Under the pieces are notes generated by a model, which saw only the letters and a program-made list of their open reading frames with translations, had not been told where the DNA came from and did not search any database. From positions 1 through 64,000 of the forward strand of contig JAMDHS010000029.1 of assembly GCA_029717555.1 (NCBI GenBank): DNA of 64,000 bases, written 5' to 3'. Each line of letters begins with the position of its first letter. Within the stretch, counting starts at the first letter, position 1. Of the stretch, positions 28,382-42,840 are shown piece after piece. Made by a program: the position numbers and the translations under genes. The DNA is from Peribolospora baueri. Taxonomy: Eukaryota; Basidiomycota; Peribolosporomycetes; Peribolosporales; Peribolosporaceae.

Positions 28382-29079
28382 GCGGACGAGATAGACACCA
28401 GCCCGCACCCACGAGCAGATCCACTCTGGACGGCGGCCAGCCATGGCCATCCCCGCCGTCCGTCCATCCAGGCCGACCACCGTCTCTTCTTCTCGGCCGG
28501 ACGCCCACGACGCCGCCCGCCCCGCCCCGCCGCTCGGACGCACGCACGTCCACCGTCGCCCTGGGCTGTTGGGAATGCAGTACTCACAGTACTTGAATTG
28601 TGCGCCGTCTCCATTTGTTAGTCACTTACTCCGACGTCCTCAAGGGCGGCCGGTAGGATGGATAGGAGAGGAGGCGATGTGATGGGACACGTCCGATTGG
28701 GACACGGCACAATCAGATGATACGTTACGACATGTTACGATAGGATACGCTACCACCTCACTCCCTGATCTCCCTGATCCCCTTCTCTCCCTTCCCACCG
28801 GCCACCGGCCCTTTCATCCGGCGCGAGCGCTCGCTCGCCTTGTCTTCCGAACCGTGAATTCAATCCCCTTTGTCTCCGGCCTACCTGCGTAGGCACAACA
28901 CACCCCGCGAGTGCGTGTGAGAGTGTAACCGGCTGGACCTGTCTGTCCCCAGGCGGAGCGGGTTTTTTTTTTTTTTTATACAAACGATCCGATCGATGTA
29001 AAACCGAACAAACAACGCCCCCATCCACCCATCCACAGACAGGGTCATCGCAACCGACCGGGTGCAGTCATTCATCGGT

Positions 29080-29136
29080 CCCTCCATCCGTCCGTCCATC
29101 CGTCCGTCCGTCCGTCCGTCCGTCCATCCGTCCGTC
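29080..29136 (+). repeat. CCGT/CCAT tetranucleotide array
   Basis: About thirteen tandem tetranucleotide units with C/A variants, directly bordering the AT-rich island. Confidence 0.85.
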
Positions 29137-29139
29137 TGT

Positions 29140-29682
29140 CTCATTAGAATACAAATACAAATGCACTTGCGGCTAAGAAGAATAGGAAGATACATAGTTA
29201 CAAGATCTTTGAATGGTAAAGTAAGTGGTGTGAATAGCGACAATTTCCCCCAATAATAATAAGATAGAGAATTGACTAATGAAAATGAAGGTTGCAGATC
29301 GCAGACAGAGCTTGGCCTTGTAAAGAAATATCACTTAACAAAATAAATGTAGGTTATTATCGTGTGCGTCGCGCGGTGCGCGTAAAATTGATCACGATAT
29401 TTTAATGCTGCTTTCTAGTTGTTAAGTCAGGATCGTTACGTTATTGTAATTCATAAATTTGAATAATTTGAGTCTTGTAAGTGGGATTAAACCTATTTGG
29501 TAAACGAACTTTGCCAACTCTAGAAGAATTTATTTATACGATATTAGCAGTGATATAAAAATGACCCGATTTAGTCTGTTTAACTTTACCCCATTTCAAG
29601 TTTAAGAAGCAAATAATAAGATAGAGGAGGATATTTGTATTTTAAGCCCAAGTTTCATAAATATCGAATTATATGTTTCTCA
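29140..29682 (-). other. AT-rich island, probable nuclear insertion of mitochondrial DNA (cob-like)
   Basis: About 540 bp of strongly AT-rich sequence with abrupt edges in otherwise GC-rich DNA. On the minus strand near 29150-29215 one frame reads PFKDLVTMY and the next frame continues FLFFLAASAFVFVF. Together these resemble the FKDLVTxFLFF segment of fungal cytochrome b, with a frame change typical of decayed organelle inserts. A GC-rich cluster (29362-29383) and the 15-bp direct repeat AATAATAAGATAGAG (about 29258 and 29615) also recall mitochondrial spacer DNA. The insert interpretation is inference; a centromere-like AT block is an alternative. Confidence 0.5.
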
Positions 29683-30246
29683 CAGGGGCCGCCTGGGGAA
29701 AGGGTGGCTGGCGCGCACGTGATGGATTTGATCGACTTGCCGGATGCGGGGAAGGGGGGGAGGAGGGGGAGAGAGTGACGATGACGATGGCGGGTCGGAC
29801 GCCGGACCGGTGCGACTGATGCGACTGATGCAAGACAGCGATTGCCGGCGGCGATTAGGGGCGGATGAGAAGGGGAGGGACGGAGGAGAGGGGGGCACGA
29901 AGATTTGCGAAGGATGAGCGGAGACCGCTTTGATCTCCTTCTCTTTTCTTTGCGAACGGAGGACGTCGAGACGACGTAGGTATATAAACTGATGCGGACG
30001 CCGGCGACGCTCGCTTGCGTCGGTTTTCCCCACTTTGCCTTACTTCTTTCCCTTCCTTTCCCCCACGTCCGGACCTTCTCCTCATCCCTCGCACGCTCTC
30101 CTTCCTTCCTCCAACGACCAGTCCAGGCACTCGTCTGTCTCTCTGTCTGGACCTGGCTTGGCTTGGCTTCGCTTGCCTCGACTTGACTTGTCTTGCCTCG
30201 ACTCGACTTGGGCTTGCCTCGCCCGCTCGCTCACCCAACGCTCGCC

Positions 30247-33200
30247 ATGCGTCTCCTCTCCCTTCTCTCCACCAGCTCGCTCGCCGTCTCTCTCGGCCTT
30301 GCGGCTAGCATCGGCCATTCTGGCGGACGACGCCCCGCCGACAGGCAGATTGCCTTCCGCTTCGAGCCCTCCGCAAATGACAATAACGCCCGGTGGTCTC
30401 CCCTCCTCTCCCAGCGCTCTTCCTCCCCCGGGGCGGCCCCCACCGCGCCCGCGAACACCACCCGCCCGGAAGGACCGTTCCCGGTAACGTGGGACAAATA
30501 CAGCCTGCAGATCGGACAACAAAGACTCTTTCTCTGGAGCACCGAGATTCACTTTGTCCGCGCTCCCGTCCCCGGACTGTGGAGGGACGTGTTGCAGCGC
30601 ATCAAGGCTGCTGGGTTTAACGCTATCAGGTGCGTCAATACGGTGCGTTTGGTTTGGTTCGAGGCTTGACCCACCTCTTCTTCGTCACACAGCATCTACA
30701 CCTTCTGGAGCCTCCACCAACCCTCGCAGGACAGACCGCCCACGTACGGGTCCGAGGAAAAGTTTCTCGACGTCGACCTCTTCCTCACCATCGCAAAGGA
30801 CGTCGGCCTATGGGTCATCGTCCGCCCCGGTCCGTACATCAATGCCGAGACTAGTGGCGGTGGTATGCCTGGTGCGTTTTTTCTCCCTTTGCTCCTCTGT
30901 CCGTAGCGAGTGCGCCCGTCGCGTCTCACCCCTCCTCTCATCCCTCCTTGTAGGCTGGGCAACCCGCGTGCCGGGCATCACGCGCACCAACACAACCGCC
31001 TGGACGGACGCGTGGACGCCGTACATCAAAGGCCTCGCGCCCATCATTGTCAAACACCAGCTCACCGTCGACCAGGCTGGCAAGCTTGGCGGAGGAAGCG
31101 TCATCGCTGTCCAGATTGGTCGGTGTCCGTCGTTTTGCCCGTCCACCCGATGGGATCGGTCCGGCAGGACGGAGGGACGGATAACCGACGGCTGACGTCC
31201 TTCTCCTCCGTCTTCGTTCCGTTCGTGCCCGCTCGCAGAAAACGAATACTACAACAGTTCCACCACCCAGCCTTACTTTGACCAGCTTAATGCGGCCATC
31301 AAGGATGCCGGCCTGGTGAGCAATGTCTCTTTCTTTTCTCCTCCGCCGGCCGGCCGCTCTGACCCTTCTCCCCCCCCCCCCCCTCCCTAACCCGCAGACG
31401 GTCCCCACGACTTTCAACGACGCCGGCATGCATTACAACTTTGTCCACGACGTCGACATTTACGGCGTCGATTCGTATCCTCAAAACTTTGACTGCTCCC
31501 ACCCGGACGTCTGGGCACCCGTGCCCACCAACTACCGGTCTTACCACGACAGCGTGTACGCCACCCACCCGAGCTTCATCCCCGAGTTCCAGGGCGGCTC
31601 CTTTGACCCCTTTGGCGGGCCCGGCTATCCCATGTGCGAACAGCTCACGGACGAGCATTTTACCAGAGTTTTCGATCTCAAGTACGTCCGTCCTTTCCCT
31701 TCCCTCTCCCGACGTGCCCCCGCTGACTTTTTTCTTCTCCTTAAAAGCCTGTGGTCCCAGGGCGTGACCATGTTGTCCATTTACATGGGCTACGGTGGCA
31801 CCAACTGGGGCGGCCTCGCAGAGCCCGACGTCTGTGAGTCTTCCCTCCCGTCCCAGGAGCTTTTTTGTGAGCCTCGTCATCCGACCTACCTCCGTTTCGT
31901 CCTCCCGTTCGTCTCTTTTTTCTTCTCAAGACACGTCATACGACTATGGCAGCATGATTGGCGAGAACCGGATCCTTAACAACAAGCACGACGAGTACAA
32001 GCGTCAGGGCTACTTTCACCAGTTCGTCCCCGACTTTACCCAGACGGACCTCGTTCAGGAGGGCGATGGCGTCTTGGGCGCTCCCCGTGGCATCTACGTC
32101 ACCTATCTCAAGAACCCCAACACCAGCGCTGGCTTTTACTTTGTCAGGCACACCAACTCGTCTTCCACGTGAGTTTCCTCGTCCCCAGCTCCACTGTCCG
32201 TTCTCGATCGCAAACGAACGAACGAAAGACGACCGCTCACCGTGGCCCCGCTCCTGACAGCGCCGTGACCGGATTTTCACTCTCCGTCTCCACCTCGGCC
32301 GGCAACATGACCGTTCCCCGCAACGGCGGCCAGAGCACGCTCTACGGCCGCGACTCGCACGTCATCCAGACAGACTACAAGTTCGGAAAGGCCGGTCACT
32401 TGCTCTACTCCACCGCCTCCGTGCTCGCCGGCTACACTCGCGACGACATCGACGTTTTGGTCCTCCACGGCGACCGTGGCCAGTCGTTCGAGACTGTCTT
32501 GGCCGGCAACATCACCGACGTCAAGCAGTACAACGGCAGCTCCTCCGCCATCACGATCAAGGACGACGCCTCGTCGGGCCAGCTCGTGGCTACCTGGAAG
32601 CCCACCGACGCGGGCATGGCGTGGGTCGGCTTGACCAACAGCGGCACCAAGACGCTCGTCCTGTTCGTCGACACCGTCTCCGCCGGCGCCATCTCCCTGC
32701 CCACCATCCTTGACTCCTCTTCGTCGTCGTCGTCGTCGTCATCTTCGGACCCCTACGCCGCTTTCGCCCCCTTCCACCGCACCCAGCCCGCCGCCTTTGT
32801 CGCCGGCCCGTACCTCGTTCGCAATGCCACCGCCCAAGGCTCCACCCTCGCCCTCACCGGTCAGACCAACTCGAGCGGGCCGATCCAGATCTATGCGCCG
32901 TCCAAGTACACAAAGTTCACCTGGAACGGACAGCCGATCGACATGAGCAGCGGCGGCAGCGGCGGCGGCGGCGGAGGAGTTACGCCTTTGGGCGCATACT
33001 CGGGCCGCCTCCCCGGGCCTTCGAGCCAAGTGCTGTCCTTGCAGCCGCCCAAGCTTACGGGATGGAAGTACCACGACGCGATCCCGGAGGCGAGCAGGAC
33101 GTACGACGACTCGCACTGGGTCACCGCCAACAAGACGTCCACCTCCAACCCGTTCTTCTACGACCCCCAGATCAACACGACCAATGTGCTTTTTGCCAGC

Positions 33201-34232
33201 GAGTACGGCTTCCACGCCAACAACTTCCTCTGGAGGTCAAGGTTCAACGCGACGGGCAAAGAGTTGGCTTTCAAGCTCAACATTCAGGGTGGAAGGTGGG
33301 TTGGGCGCAGCCGTCGGCGACCGAGCTCCGGCCGGATGACGACGAGAACTGATCCTCGCCGAATTCACGCTGACCTCTCCGCTCCTCTCCGCCATCTCTC
33401 GCACCGCCGCCTGCTTTAGGTTCTTCGCCGCGTCCGTCTGGCTCAACGACGTCTACCTCGGCCACACGAACGGCAGCTCTACGGCTAGCGGCGCCAACGC
33501 CACGTTCACCTTCCCCGCCGGGTCGGTCGTTGCCAACGAGCAAAACTTTATCACCATTCTCCAGGGTGAGCAATGAGTGCGCGACCGAGGAGACGAGCGA
33601 GCTCCCATCTGTCGCCACGCCAACGTCCTGCCGTGTCTGGTCGTTGACCCCTTATACATACATGCCTTGAGAAGACCCGCTGACGCCCGTCTTTTCCTCC
33701 CTTCGACAGACTCGTCTGGAATCGAGGAGGAGAAGGGGACCATGGTGAGTCGGTCGTGCGACCGAACGCGCATCGGCGGGTAGGGGAGCACGGCCTACTT
33801 ACCAACCGAGCCGTAAACTTGTATTTTTTTCTTCCTCGCCGCGCTTGCTCTCTCCTCAGGCCATCGGAGGTTCTAAGAACTTGCCTTCCAACAGTGAGTC
33901 TCTCCTTCGGGCGTTGGCTCCGTGTTTCCCCCATTCGGCTCGCTCGTCCAACACGCTTATACCGCCTCCTCGCTTCGCACGCCCCTCACAGACACGCTTG
34001 AGGCCTTCAAGCAGCCGCGTGGCATCATTGCCTACACGCTCGTGGGAGCTGACAGCAAGGACGCTCTCGGGGAGTGGAAGGTGGCTGGAAACCTCGACGG
34101 TGAAGACTATCCGGACAAGACCAGAGGCGTTTACAACGAGGGCGGCCTCTATCCGGACGTGAGTCGCACGGCGGTGGTCCATGCACGCGCGGCGTCAGCC
34201 CCGGAAAGCCGAACTAGTTTCTCACCGCAATC

Positions 34233-34283
<51 letters not shown>

Positions 34284-34931
34284 TTCCTCCTCCGCCGCGC
34301 AGCGCGCCGGATGGCACCTCCCCGGATTCGACGACTCGAACTGGACCGCGCGAGCGCCGACCGAAGGCCTCCAAGCTCCGGGCGTCGGTTTCTTCCGCAC
34401 CACCTTCTCCCTCGACCTGCCCGACGACCACGACGTGCCCATCAGCTTTGTCTACTCCGCCAAGGAGACGAGCACCCTCAAGGCCGGCGAAGGCTACAGG
34501 GCGCTCCTATACGTCAACGGGTGGCAGTTTGGGAAGCGGATCGCGGACCTCGGTGAGGATCCAAGAGGCCCGCCCAGGGATGTGGCGAAAACCAAGGTCG
34601 GCGGAAAAATATGCGTTCCCCGCCGACTGACCGCTCCGCCCCACCTGTTTTTATTCTCCGTTTCCGTCATTTCCTTCCTTCCTTCCCTTCCATCATCATC
34701 CTTTCGCTCGTCACAGGTCCGCAATACAACTTCCCCGTCCCGCCGGGGATCCTCGACACCAAAGGCACCAACACCGTCGGCCTCGCCTTTTGGGGCCTTT
34801 CCAACAGCAGCCTCAAGCTGGACAGCTTCGAGCTCCAGTTCGATGGCAAGTTCGAGGGCGCCGTCGGTCCCGTCGTCGTCGACAATCCCGGTTGGCAGCA
34901 GCTTCGGGGTGGCCGGAGCGGGCCAATCTGA
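30247..34931 (+). CDS. secreted beta-galactosidase, glycoside hydrolase family 35
   Basis: Large extracellular beta-galactosidase of about 1000 residues. An N-terminal signal peptide ([21 protein letters not shown]) precedes the catalytic TIM barrel: [44 protein letters not shown] (acid/base Glu in ENEY, near 31238), [14 protein letters not shown] (nucleophile Glu, near 31582), and [17 protein letters not shown]. Jelly-roll domains follow (YLRSGWHLPGF-like [41 protein letters not shown]). Many N-x-S/T sites fit secretion. A poly-Ser run (about 32717-32748) and a poly-Gly run (about 32952-32976) interrupt the middle domain. About eleven exons. The intron before 34303 carries a 48-base C homopolymer and another intron has 14 C. 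Confidence 0.95.
34234..34281 (+). repeat. 48-nt cytosine homopolymer in a beta-galactosidase intron
   Basis: Uninterrupted C run inside the intron that starts at 34159 and ends at CGCAG|CGCGCC near 34302. It sits where the polypyrimidine tract should be. True length may vary because such runs sequence poorly. Confidence 0.9.
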
Positions 34932-35434
34932 TCCCGGTCCCGAGACGGGTGGGGGGGGGCGAGGGGAAGAGACGAAGACGTTTCGTATCCCAAACTTTTT
35001 ATTTGTTTGTTCGATGGAAATTCACACGCCGACGGTCGCGTTAACCCGAAATACCGTCCATCCATGCATCCATCCATCGTCCGGCTTCGAGTTTTTTTCG
35101 CTTTTCAAACATTCCCGACCGAGCCTTCTGCTTCGCTTGACGCCGGCCGCCGCGACGCGGAAAAGCTGAGGGAGCGGAGCGTGGCGCTGTTTACACAGCT
35201 CCGGCAAATCGCGTCTGCCGAACGCGGAAGGAAATGGACGAAAACAAACGAAACGAAACGATAAAGGCGCGTACGTGTTGACGACAGAAGAAAGCTAATC
35301 CTTATCCCCAACATTACAGGTCATGTCTATGTCGCTCTCTCCCGCTCTCCGGTAGGGAAGCGTCCGTACGCACGACTCGCCGCTCGCGCGACACTCCAGG
35401 AAAAGATGCAGTGGGTTACTTCCGCCCGACCCGC
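34932..35434. other. convergent intergenic region GH35 / citrate carrier
   Basis: 503 bp between two 3' ends. A CATC repeat lies near 35058-35078 and a G-run near 34950. Nothing else is seen. Confidence 0.4.
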
Positions 35435-37434
35435 TTACACGGTCCGACCGCCAAGGACGCCCATGATGGCCTCGTAGGTGGAGAAGACGATGCCTCCGGA
35501 AAGCTGGATTGAGAGGCGCAGACGTGGACGCGATCCGCTTCAGCCTTCCGATCATACTTCGCACGGGACGGGACGCGAGCAGCTGGCACTTACCACAAGC
35601 CTCGCGAGCCTGGTCGTGCTCCCGCGCCAAAAGGCGGTGATGCCTTCTCGCTTGAATGTTTGCAAGGCGCAGTCAAATGAGTTTTTGTAGTTTTTTCGTG
35701 CCTCGAGGGATTGCATTCGAGTTTTGATGACGCTGTGCCGAAACACGAGTGGGGAGGGATCGATGAGTCAAAAGAGAGCCAGTTGAACGGCTCGACAAAG
35801 ATTCCACTATCCGATCACCGCACCACACTCACTCCAATGGCATCGTCGTGTAAACGGTGACCACACCCGCGATAGCGCCGATACCGAACGTGACGCCGCT
35901 GGGCAAGCTCTGCCCGGGCCGGGTGTTTCCTTGCACGAATTGCTTGAGCGTCGAGTACGTGCCGAACCGAACGGCCGAGTTGGCTCCCTGGCGCATCATG
36001 ACGGGGCCGAGCCCTCGGTAAATGCCGTGGAAACCTTCTTCTTTCACAATGGCAGTCGTTCCGGCAACAAGAGTTCGAGGATAGCGCGGGACTTCACGCT
36101 TCGAGTCGTCGATGAGCTTGGTCCTGAGAAGAAGAGAAAGTGTGATAGATCAGCCGAGCGAGGTCGTCGTAGCTCCCGCGCATGTCCGGTGCCCTCACTT
36201 AATCGTTTCTGATGGAGTCACGGCAAAGATGGCCTCCATCATTCCCGCGCCAAGACCAGCTGGAAGAGAGCACACGTCGAAGGAGAGGAGCAATCAGAAT
36301 GAAGGACAATGCTTGGACTGACATGAAACCTGGAGTCATACATACCCAACAGGCTCCTCGGCCCACTCAATTTACCCTGTGTCGCAAGACGGGACGTAGA
36401 ATAGCGATCATCACGGTGAGCCACGCATCAGAGACTGCCGACGTGGTCCCCACAACCAACATCCAAACAAAAAGGGAGACCAAAAGCATGGCGCTGGAGA
36501 AGAAAGAGACGCACCTCCCTATCCATCAGAAACGTCTTAAAGTAGTCATAGCTCAAGAAACGCACGCCCGCCTTGACCGCGTTGCCGGTCACGAGGGCAC
36601 CGCACCCGCTATAGAGGCCGAAGAAGCCCTCGGTGGCGATCGTTTTGCGGACGATCGAAATCGGGCCCGGAGCCTGTAACAAAAGAGAAGACAGAGTGAG
36701 AGCGTGACCTTTTGCTGATCCTGCCACACAGTCATGCGCCTATATGGCCCCCCGTGGTTGCCCCCAAAGCAGGACACAGGAGGAATTGGGGCAGAACACT
36801 CGAAGAAAAAGGAAAGCACGGCCACCCACCTTCTCACCCTGCTTGGCCGCAAACTGACTGACCGTCTTCGTGTACTCGATGGGGTAAGTCGAAAAGCCTG
36901 ATTCGGGTTAAAAGCGAGAGATGCGGACATGACATGAGTCGTCAGCGGCCCGCTACATACCGGCATGCACAGCCCGTCGAAGCAAACTCCAGTGCCCCGA
37001 CCAGCACGAGAGACTCTCCAGGCAACGGAAGAGGTGTCGATGTGGTATCTAAATAGTCGCCTTCCTCTCTAATTCCCATCTAAATTTAATGCAGCCTGGC
37101 TTTACCTGCCTCCCCCAACGGCCATCGAGCTACAGACGGACGGAGAGAAACGAGCATCGACCGGCGTCCGTCTTCGCTTCCTCGTACGCACCCAGCCAAA
37201 AGTCGACAACTACCGGCCCCAGTTTCGATTCCGCGAGCAGCCCGACGCCATGACTCCACACTCACCCTCAATAGCGCCAGCCGTTGCACCAGCGATCAAG
37301 GAATAGAGCGGCTTATCCTTGCGCACCGGCTGCTGCTGGTGCTGGTGCTGCGGGTTCGTCGCGGAGGAGGAGGACGCGGAGATGGTGGAAGGGTCCGGCG
37401 AGGCGTTGACACCTCGGGTGCTGGAGGTGGCCAT
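35435..37434 (-). CDS. CTP1: mitochondrial tricarboxylate (citrate) carrier, SLC25A1/Ctp1 type
   Basis: Mitochondrial inner-membrane carrier that exchanges citrate across the membrane. All three carrier repeats are visible: YSLIAGATAGAIEG with FSTYPIEYTKTVSQ; AGLGAGMMEAIFAVTPSETIKTKL; and FGIGAIAGVVTVYTTMPLD-VIKTRMQSL. The odd PxExTK in repeat 1 and YRGLGPVMMRQGANSAVRFG are characteristic of the citrate carrier rather than the succinate/fumarate or oxaloacetate carriers. The chain starts MATSSTRGVNASPDPSTIS with a Gln/His-rich stretch and ends FSTYEAIMGVLGGRTV. Seven or eight exons, with the third signature split by an intron after PLD. About 330 residues including a longer than usual low-complexity N-terminus. 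Confidence 0.92.
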
Positions 37435-39599
37435 GGTGAGGAGGTAGATAGATGGCGTGGGACGTCTTCGATGGTGGTCACGAACAAGTCGCGCTTGTCT
37501 GCTAGAGATAATCGCTGATCGTGCTGCGGCTGGAAGAACGCAAAGCGATGGTTCGAGGTGAAGGCCAGGCCGCCCGCCGAGCGCTGACTTGCTGACGTAT
37601 ATCCATCAGTCCGGACGAGAAGCGCCTCCTCAGAGTCCGCCGATGGGGCGAGGGTTACGGCTTCGAGGTTCGTCCTGGCGCCATGACGGTCGTGTGTTGA
37701 GCAAACTCCTGGAGTGCACCCGAAGGCCGGCGCAAGTGGTCAGTCTGGTCCGTACACGGCATGCTGATCAGTCGCATCTCGCGGTCGCCCAGTTTCCCGT
37801 TCTCATAACTGGCATGTGCTACCACGACAGAGGGGGCAGCTTCTTCCAGTTGTGTTCTGGCTCTGCTGTGTGCAAATTGGCACCTTTTTTGTTATCGGTT
37901 CTTGTTGGCTGACGCCGTCAACAGGACGGACGCTGTCCCTCGTGTCGGTCAACCCATAAAGGGCGCCATGGCCTCTTGACCTCCGCAGAAGCGTCATCAG
38001 ATACGGCCTTGGCCAAGCCAGCACAGCCGTCGCTGACTGGGGGGTTTTCTTGTTCAATTTGTCTCGCCATCGAAAACATCAGTCAGCCGGTTATCGCCAC
38101 CTGGAAACTTTCTACTTCATCTGTCAGTCTCGTCATCTTGTGCTCTTCAATATTCCTTTCCTACTCGATCATCCTCGTCCACATGCCTGTCTCTCCCCCA
38201 GGTCTCGGCGACCCGCTGTTTGGAGGTTTCCTCTTGCTCGTCACTCATGACACTGTTCCCTGTGGCGGTTGGCTGAACCCGGACCAGAACGTCATTCCGC
38301 TACAACGTACCCGCGACCATGGTCGCTTCTGTGCCAACATGACCGGACCAAGGCGGTGAGGGTCTCTTCTTTCTGGTGAAGACCGAATTTTCCTGGTCTG
38401 CCCGGGATTCCAGAAGGAAGGGAGTGGCAGCAGGTTGTCGAGGCCTTGAGGGACCCTCAGGTCATCTTACGCTTCTCGGTCGCCTTCTCCTCCCTCTTCG
38501 CAGTTTCAGGGCCTGAGGACCATGGACTCTGCGCCCTCATTGTCAAGGGAAATAAGGCGTCGGCATGCCTTTTCTCCAGTCTTCAAAACAAAACGTGTCG
38601 TCAACAGGGAGGGAAGATAAAGCGGCGAGGAGAAAAGGGTCTTCAACAGGGAGGGAGGATAAAGCAGCGAGAAGAAAAGCGTCTTCAACAAAAAAGGAAA
38701 CGGGTCTTCAACACAACAGGGAGGCAGGATTAAAACGGGCAAGAAGAGAAACCGGTGTCTTCAAACAAATGTCGTGCCGACGTGGCAAAATGGAAAAAGT
38801 TCGTGGGACGGAGAATTTGTGAAGTGCTGCTGTGGACCGGTTTTGCCTTGCCTGCCTGGACGAACAAAACGCAGCCTACCCCGTCAGAAAATGGATAATA
38901 TGATACTGCCAGGGTTCTTCCCAGGTTGACTGACGGTAAAACTACGTTACGTGCACGGCCAGCGATGCTCCCGCCGTCCCGCACGCTCCACTCGCTCGCT
39001 CTTCCTCACTCTCGGCCACAAAAAAGCGAGCGAGCGTACGCCATTCCCATTCCCATTCAAATCGGCGTCCTATTCTCATCTCATTTCGTACCACATCGAC
39101 CTCGTTCACTTTGCGCCAACGGATGGATAGACGGACAGATGGACAGACGGACGGACGGGACGGAGAGATGAATGGGTTGTAGACCACACCGCACCGCACC
39201 GCACCACACCGCGCCGCACGCGCCGCGCCACGCCACACAGGCTAGGATTTGGGATAGGGACATGGAACGGGAAAGTCGTTCGACAGAAAGACGGACGGAG
39301 GGACAGACTGACGGACAGAGGGGATGAGACGGGCGTTGAAAAGGGAGGGAAAGGGACGGGGGGGGAAGGAAACTTTGAGGGGAAGAGAGAGAGAAGAAGG
39401 AGAAAGGCAGGTGTGGGACCAGGCCTAGCCTAAAAGACGGGGATATTCTGAGGTAACAGAAAGGAAGGGAAAAGAGAACGGAGGGGCAACGGAGCTTGGT
39501 GTTCGTTTTCCTTCGTGACGGCACATCCTCGTCGCCGTCGTCCTCGAGCGGCCTTGTGAACGACGGCGAGAGGGCGGGAGCGTCTCGTGGATCCAGCGC
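37435..39599. other. long intergenic region, no supported gene
   Basis: 2.16 kb between the citrate-carrier start and the actin stop. The longest open frames (127 codons at 37976-38359) lack recognisable domains or consistent splice sites. A degenerate minisatellite lies at 38585-38745 (listed separately). Short CGGAC/CCGCACC runs lie near 39130-39235. Confidence 0.5.
38585..38745 (+). repeat. degenerate minisatellite, about 40-bp unit
   Basis: Three to four diverged copies of a unit around TCTTCAACAGGGAGGGAGG followed by ATAAAGCRGCGAGRAGAAAA. Copies shorten towards the 3' side. It lies in the carrier/actin spacer. Confidence 0.75.
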
Positions 39600-41688
<2,089 letters not shown>

Positions 41689-42840
41689 GGCGACTGTTTA
41701 CTTGGAAAAGAGAGAAAGGAAGAAGACGCGGGGGAGAATGGGCGGAGGAGTCTAGGCAGAAGGATGCACCGTCTGAAGAGGCAAGAGAAGGGAGGCCTGC
41801 GTAGTGGTGAAGGTGAAGGTGATGGATGGTGATGGGGAAGGCGACGACGACGTGGAAGACGACGGCGTGGATGGGATGGATGGATGGATGGATCGGGACG
41901 GGAGGCAGAACCGACCAACCACAACGCACAGCCCGGCCAGCCTGGCACGCCAGGGCACAGGGCGGTTGGCGCCCGCTGCGCGGGGAGTAGGGTTGTCAGT
42001 TCCCACGGCGGTCCGTGCGCAAATCCTAGGGTTAGCGGCGCTAGGCGGTCGACACCCGACACCGTCGCCGGTCGGAGAGACGCGGCCGATGGACGCCGAT
42101 GCAGAAAACGTTGGCGCAGCGGACGAGGCGAACGTTCGCTGAGCGTGAGCGACGACGACGCTGGACCGTCGCGCCTTGCACGAAGAAGAAAGCAGGAAGT
42201 GGCGAGCGGTCACAAAGCGCGTTGCCAGCGCAGCGCAGTGTATACTTTCGCGATATGCCCATTTATTTGTCGCCACGCAAGCACACGCATAGACACCCCC
42301 ACACATACACGCACGCCCATGAGCCGCGCCTCTGCCGAGGCCGACAGCCGAGACGTTCCGGCCGCAGCAGTGTCGTACAATCTGACGCGTCCCTCTCGGC
42401 CGGGCTGACCGGACCCGGGTTCCGGCTGTGGAAGAACGTGTCGTCGATATGATATAAGGAGCAAGCACGACTGGCAGGACTGACAATCGAGAGGATAGAC
42501 AGACCGCAAAGAGCGGGCGACGGACGGCGACGGAAGGCAACATCGATAACCACAACCACAACCACAACCACAACCACAGCGACACGACCGCCGCGAGGCG
42601 AGCCCGGCTTGCAGACGTGCCTTCGATAAAAGCCAACACACGCGTGACGGTCATCGCTGATAGAAGACAGGAACAACTGCGAACGGTGCCTAACCCGACG
42701 GCCACCGATCCATTTCCCTCCGTCCTCTCTCCCACCCCCACCTCCACCTCTCCGTTCACCTTCCCTCGTCCACCTCCACCATACTCGCCACCCACATCCC
42801 CCCTCTCCTCCGCGTCGCCCGCCTCGCCCGTCTCGCGAAG
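41689..42840. promoter_or_regulatory. divergent promoter region, actin / ABHD hydrolase
   Basis: 1.15-kb spacer between two divergent start codons. The actin side is rich in CT/GA; an (ACAACC)n microsatellite lies at about 42546-42579. A 347-codon minus-strand open frame covers most of it but is low complexity (Val/Trp-Leu repeats from the microsatellite) and I do not accept it as a gene. Confidence 0.55.
42546..42579 (+). repeat. (ACAACC)n hexanucleotide microsatellite
   Basis: About five perfect hexamer copies in the actin/ABHD divergent spacer. Confidence 0.85.

Larger units (their letters stand above)
28382..30246. other. long intergenic region with CCGT repeats and an AT-rich island
   Basis: 1.87-kb spacer before the beta-galactosidase. 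It contains a T-run (about 28963-28977), a CCGT/CCAT tetranucleotide array (29080-29136), the AT-rich island listed separately, and a CTTGG/CTCGA-rich block just upstream of the beta-galactosidase ATG. No supported gene. Confidence 0.6.

Noticed and set aside
37976-38359. 127-codon frame in the carrier/actin spacer
   Set aside because: No domain and no supporting splice sites; kept only as part of the spacer description.
41752-42795. 347-codon minus-strand open frame upstream of actin
   Set aside because: Low-complexity frame over a promoter and microsatellite; no domain, and it would leave actin without a normal upstream region.
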